From positions 1 to 6,870 of the forward strand of contig JAIRKX010000075.1 in NCBI GenBank assembly GCA_031259805.1: a stretch of 6,870 nucleotides of DNA, read 5' to 3'. A program made the translations under genes and the position numbers. The notes below the pieces were generated by a model, which was not told the origin of the DNA, did not search any database, and saw nothing but the letters and a program-made list of their open reading frames with translations. This document shows positions 6,652-6,870 of this stretch, one piece after another (the first letter of the stretch is position 1; every line of letters starts with the position of its first letter). The DNA comes from Prevotellaceae bacterium. GTDB taxonomy: Bacteria > Bacteroidota > Bacteroidia > Bacteroidales > UBA932.

Positions 6652-6870
6652 CTACCAGTTTTTCTCTATTTGTTGCCGCCGCAGCGCTTTTGCTTTTTCC
6701 TTATTTACTTTATCCTGTGTTTCCTTTTCGTCTGCCTGTATAGCTTCCAGCATGCGTTGCGCATCCTGCGGCGAAATTTTTTGCTGTTGCTGTTGTTCGT
6801 CTTCCTGTTTATCCTGCGGCTGCTCCTGTTGCTGGTTGGGCTGCTGCTGCTGGTCTTGCTGGTCTTTGTT
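6652..6870 (-). CDS. batC: BatC C-terminal end (TPR protein of the Bat operon), partial
   Basis: Read on the minus strand from the right edge, an open frame of 72 residues ends at TAG (6654-6652). It opens with a Gln-rich, acidic low-complexity stretch (residues 1-30, more than half Gln) and continues with ISPQDAQRMLEAIQADEKET, then a Lys/Arg-rich helix ending RRQQIEKNW. A Gln/Glu-rich linker followed by a 'MLxAIQxxEKxTQxKV' helix and a terminal basic segment is the typical C-terminus of BatC, whose TPR repeats would lie upstream, outside the window. Position directly before batD agrees with this. The partial length prevents checking the TPR region or signal peptide. Confidence 0.85.
   Translation of the reverse strand, partial: NKDQQDQQQQPNQQQEQPQDKQEDEQQQQQKISPQDAQRMLEAIQADEKETQDKVNKEKAKALRRQQIEKNW

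Overview
The window looks like ordinary chromosomal DNA from a member of the Bacteroidota, most likely order Bacteroidales. Four things support this. The promoter-like sites have the phylum-specific form TAnnTTTG with an upstream TTTG/CTTG element. No Shine-Dalgarno-like sequence precedes the genes. The bat genes lie in the Bacteroides-type order batC-batD-batE. The truncated first gene ends in a DUF4469-like domain, a family I know mainly from Bacteroidales. I cannot name a genus from the sequence alone.

Layout, left to right. (1) Bases 1-182 (+) are the 3' end of a DUF4469-type protein gene. Its presumed 3' UTR holds a 3.6-copy, 23-bp tandem repeat and ends in a strong intrinsic terminator at 313-340. 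(2) dnaN, the DNA polymerase III beta sliding clamp, is complete at 536-1663 (+), with a candidate promoter at 490-497. (3) Two strong hairpins at 1689-1716 and 1741-1790 fill the gap between dnaN and a convergent gene. (4) A complete GH20 beta-N-acetylhexosaminidase lipoprotein gene lies at 1816-3525 (-). (5) A compact divergent promoter region at 3597-3662 serves the hexosaminidase (-) and a tRNA-Gln(CUG) gene (+, 3691-3764), which has its own terminator at 3785-3819. (6) The 3' half of a bat (aerotolerance) operon runs on the minus strand: batC (C-terminal end only, cut by the window edge), batD and batE, with short gaps suggesting co-transcription.

Functionally this is a patchwork of unrelated units: replication (dnaN), glycan scavenging at the cell envelope (GH20 lipoprotein), translation (tRNA) and an envelope protein complex (Bat). 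The Bat genes are the only multi-gene unit. BatC and BatE carry TPR or low-complexity interaction regions, and BatD is a large periplasmic, membrane-anchored protein; together with the VWA proteins BatA and BatB, presumably encoded beyond the right edge, they are thought to form an inner-membrane complex.

I found no mobile element, CRISPR array, defence system or clearly novel gene system. The points most worth a second look are the tandem repeat before the first terminator, the back-to-back divergent promoters, and start-site questions for the hexosaminidase and batD.
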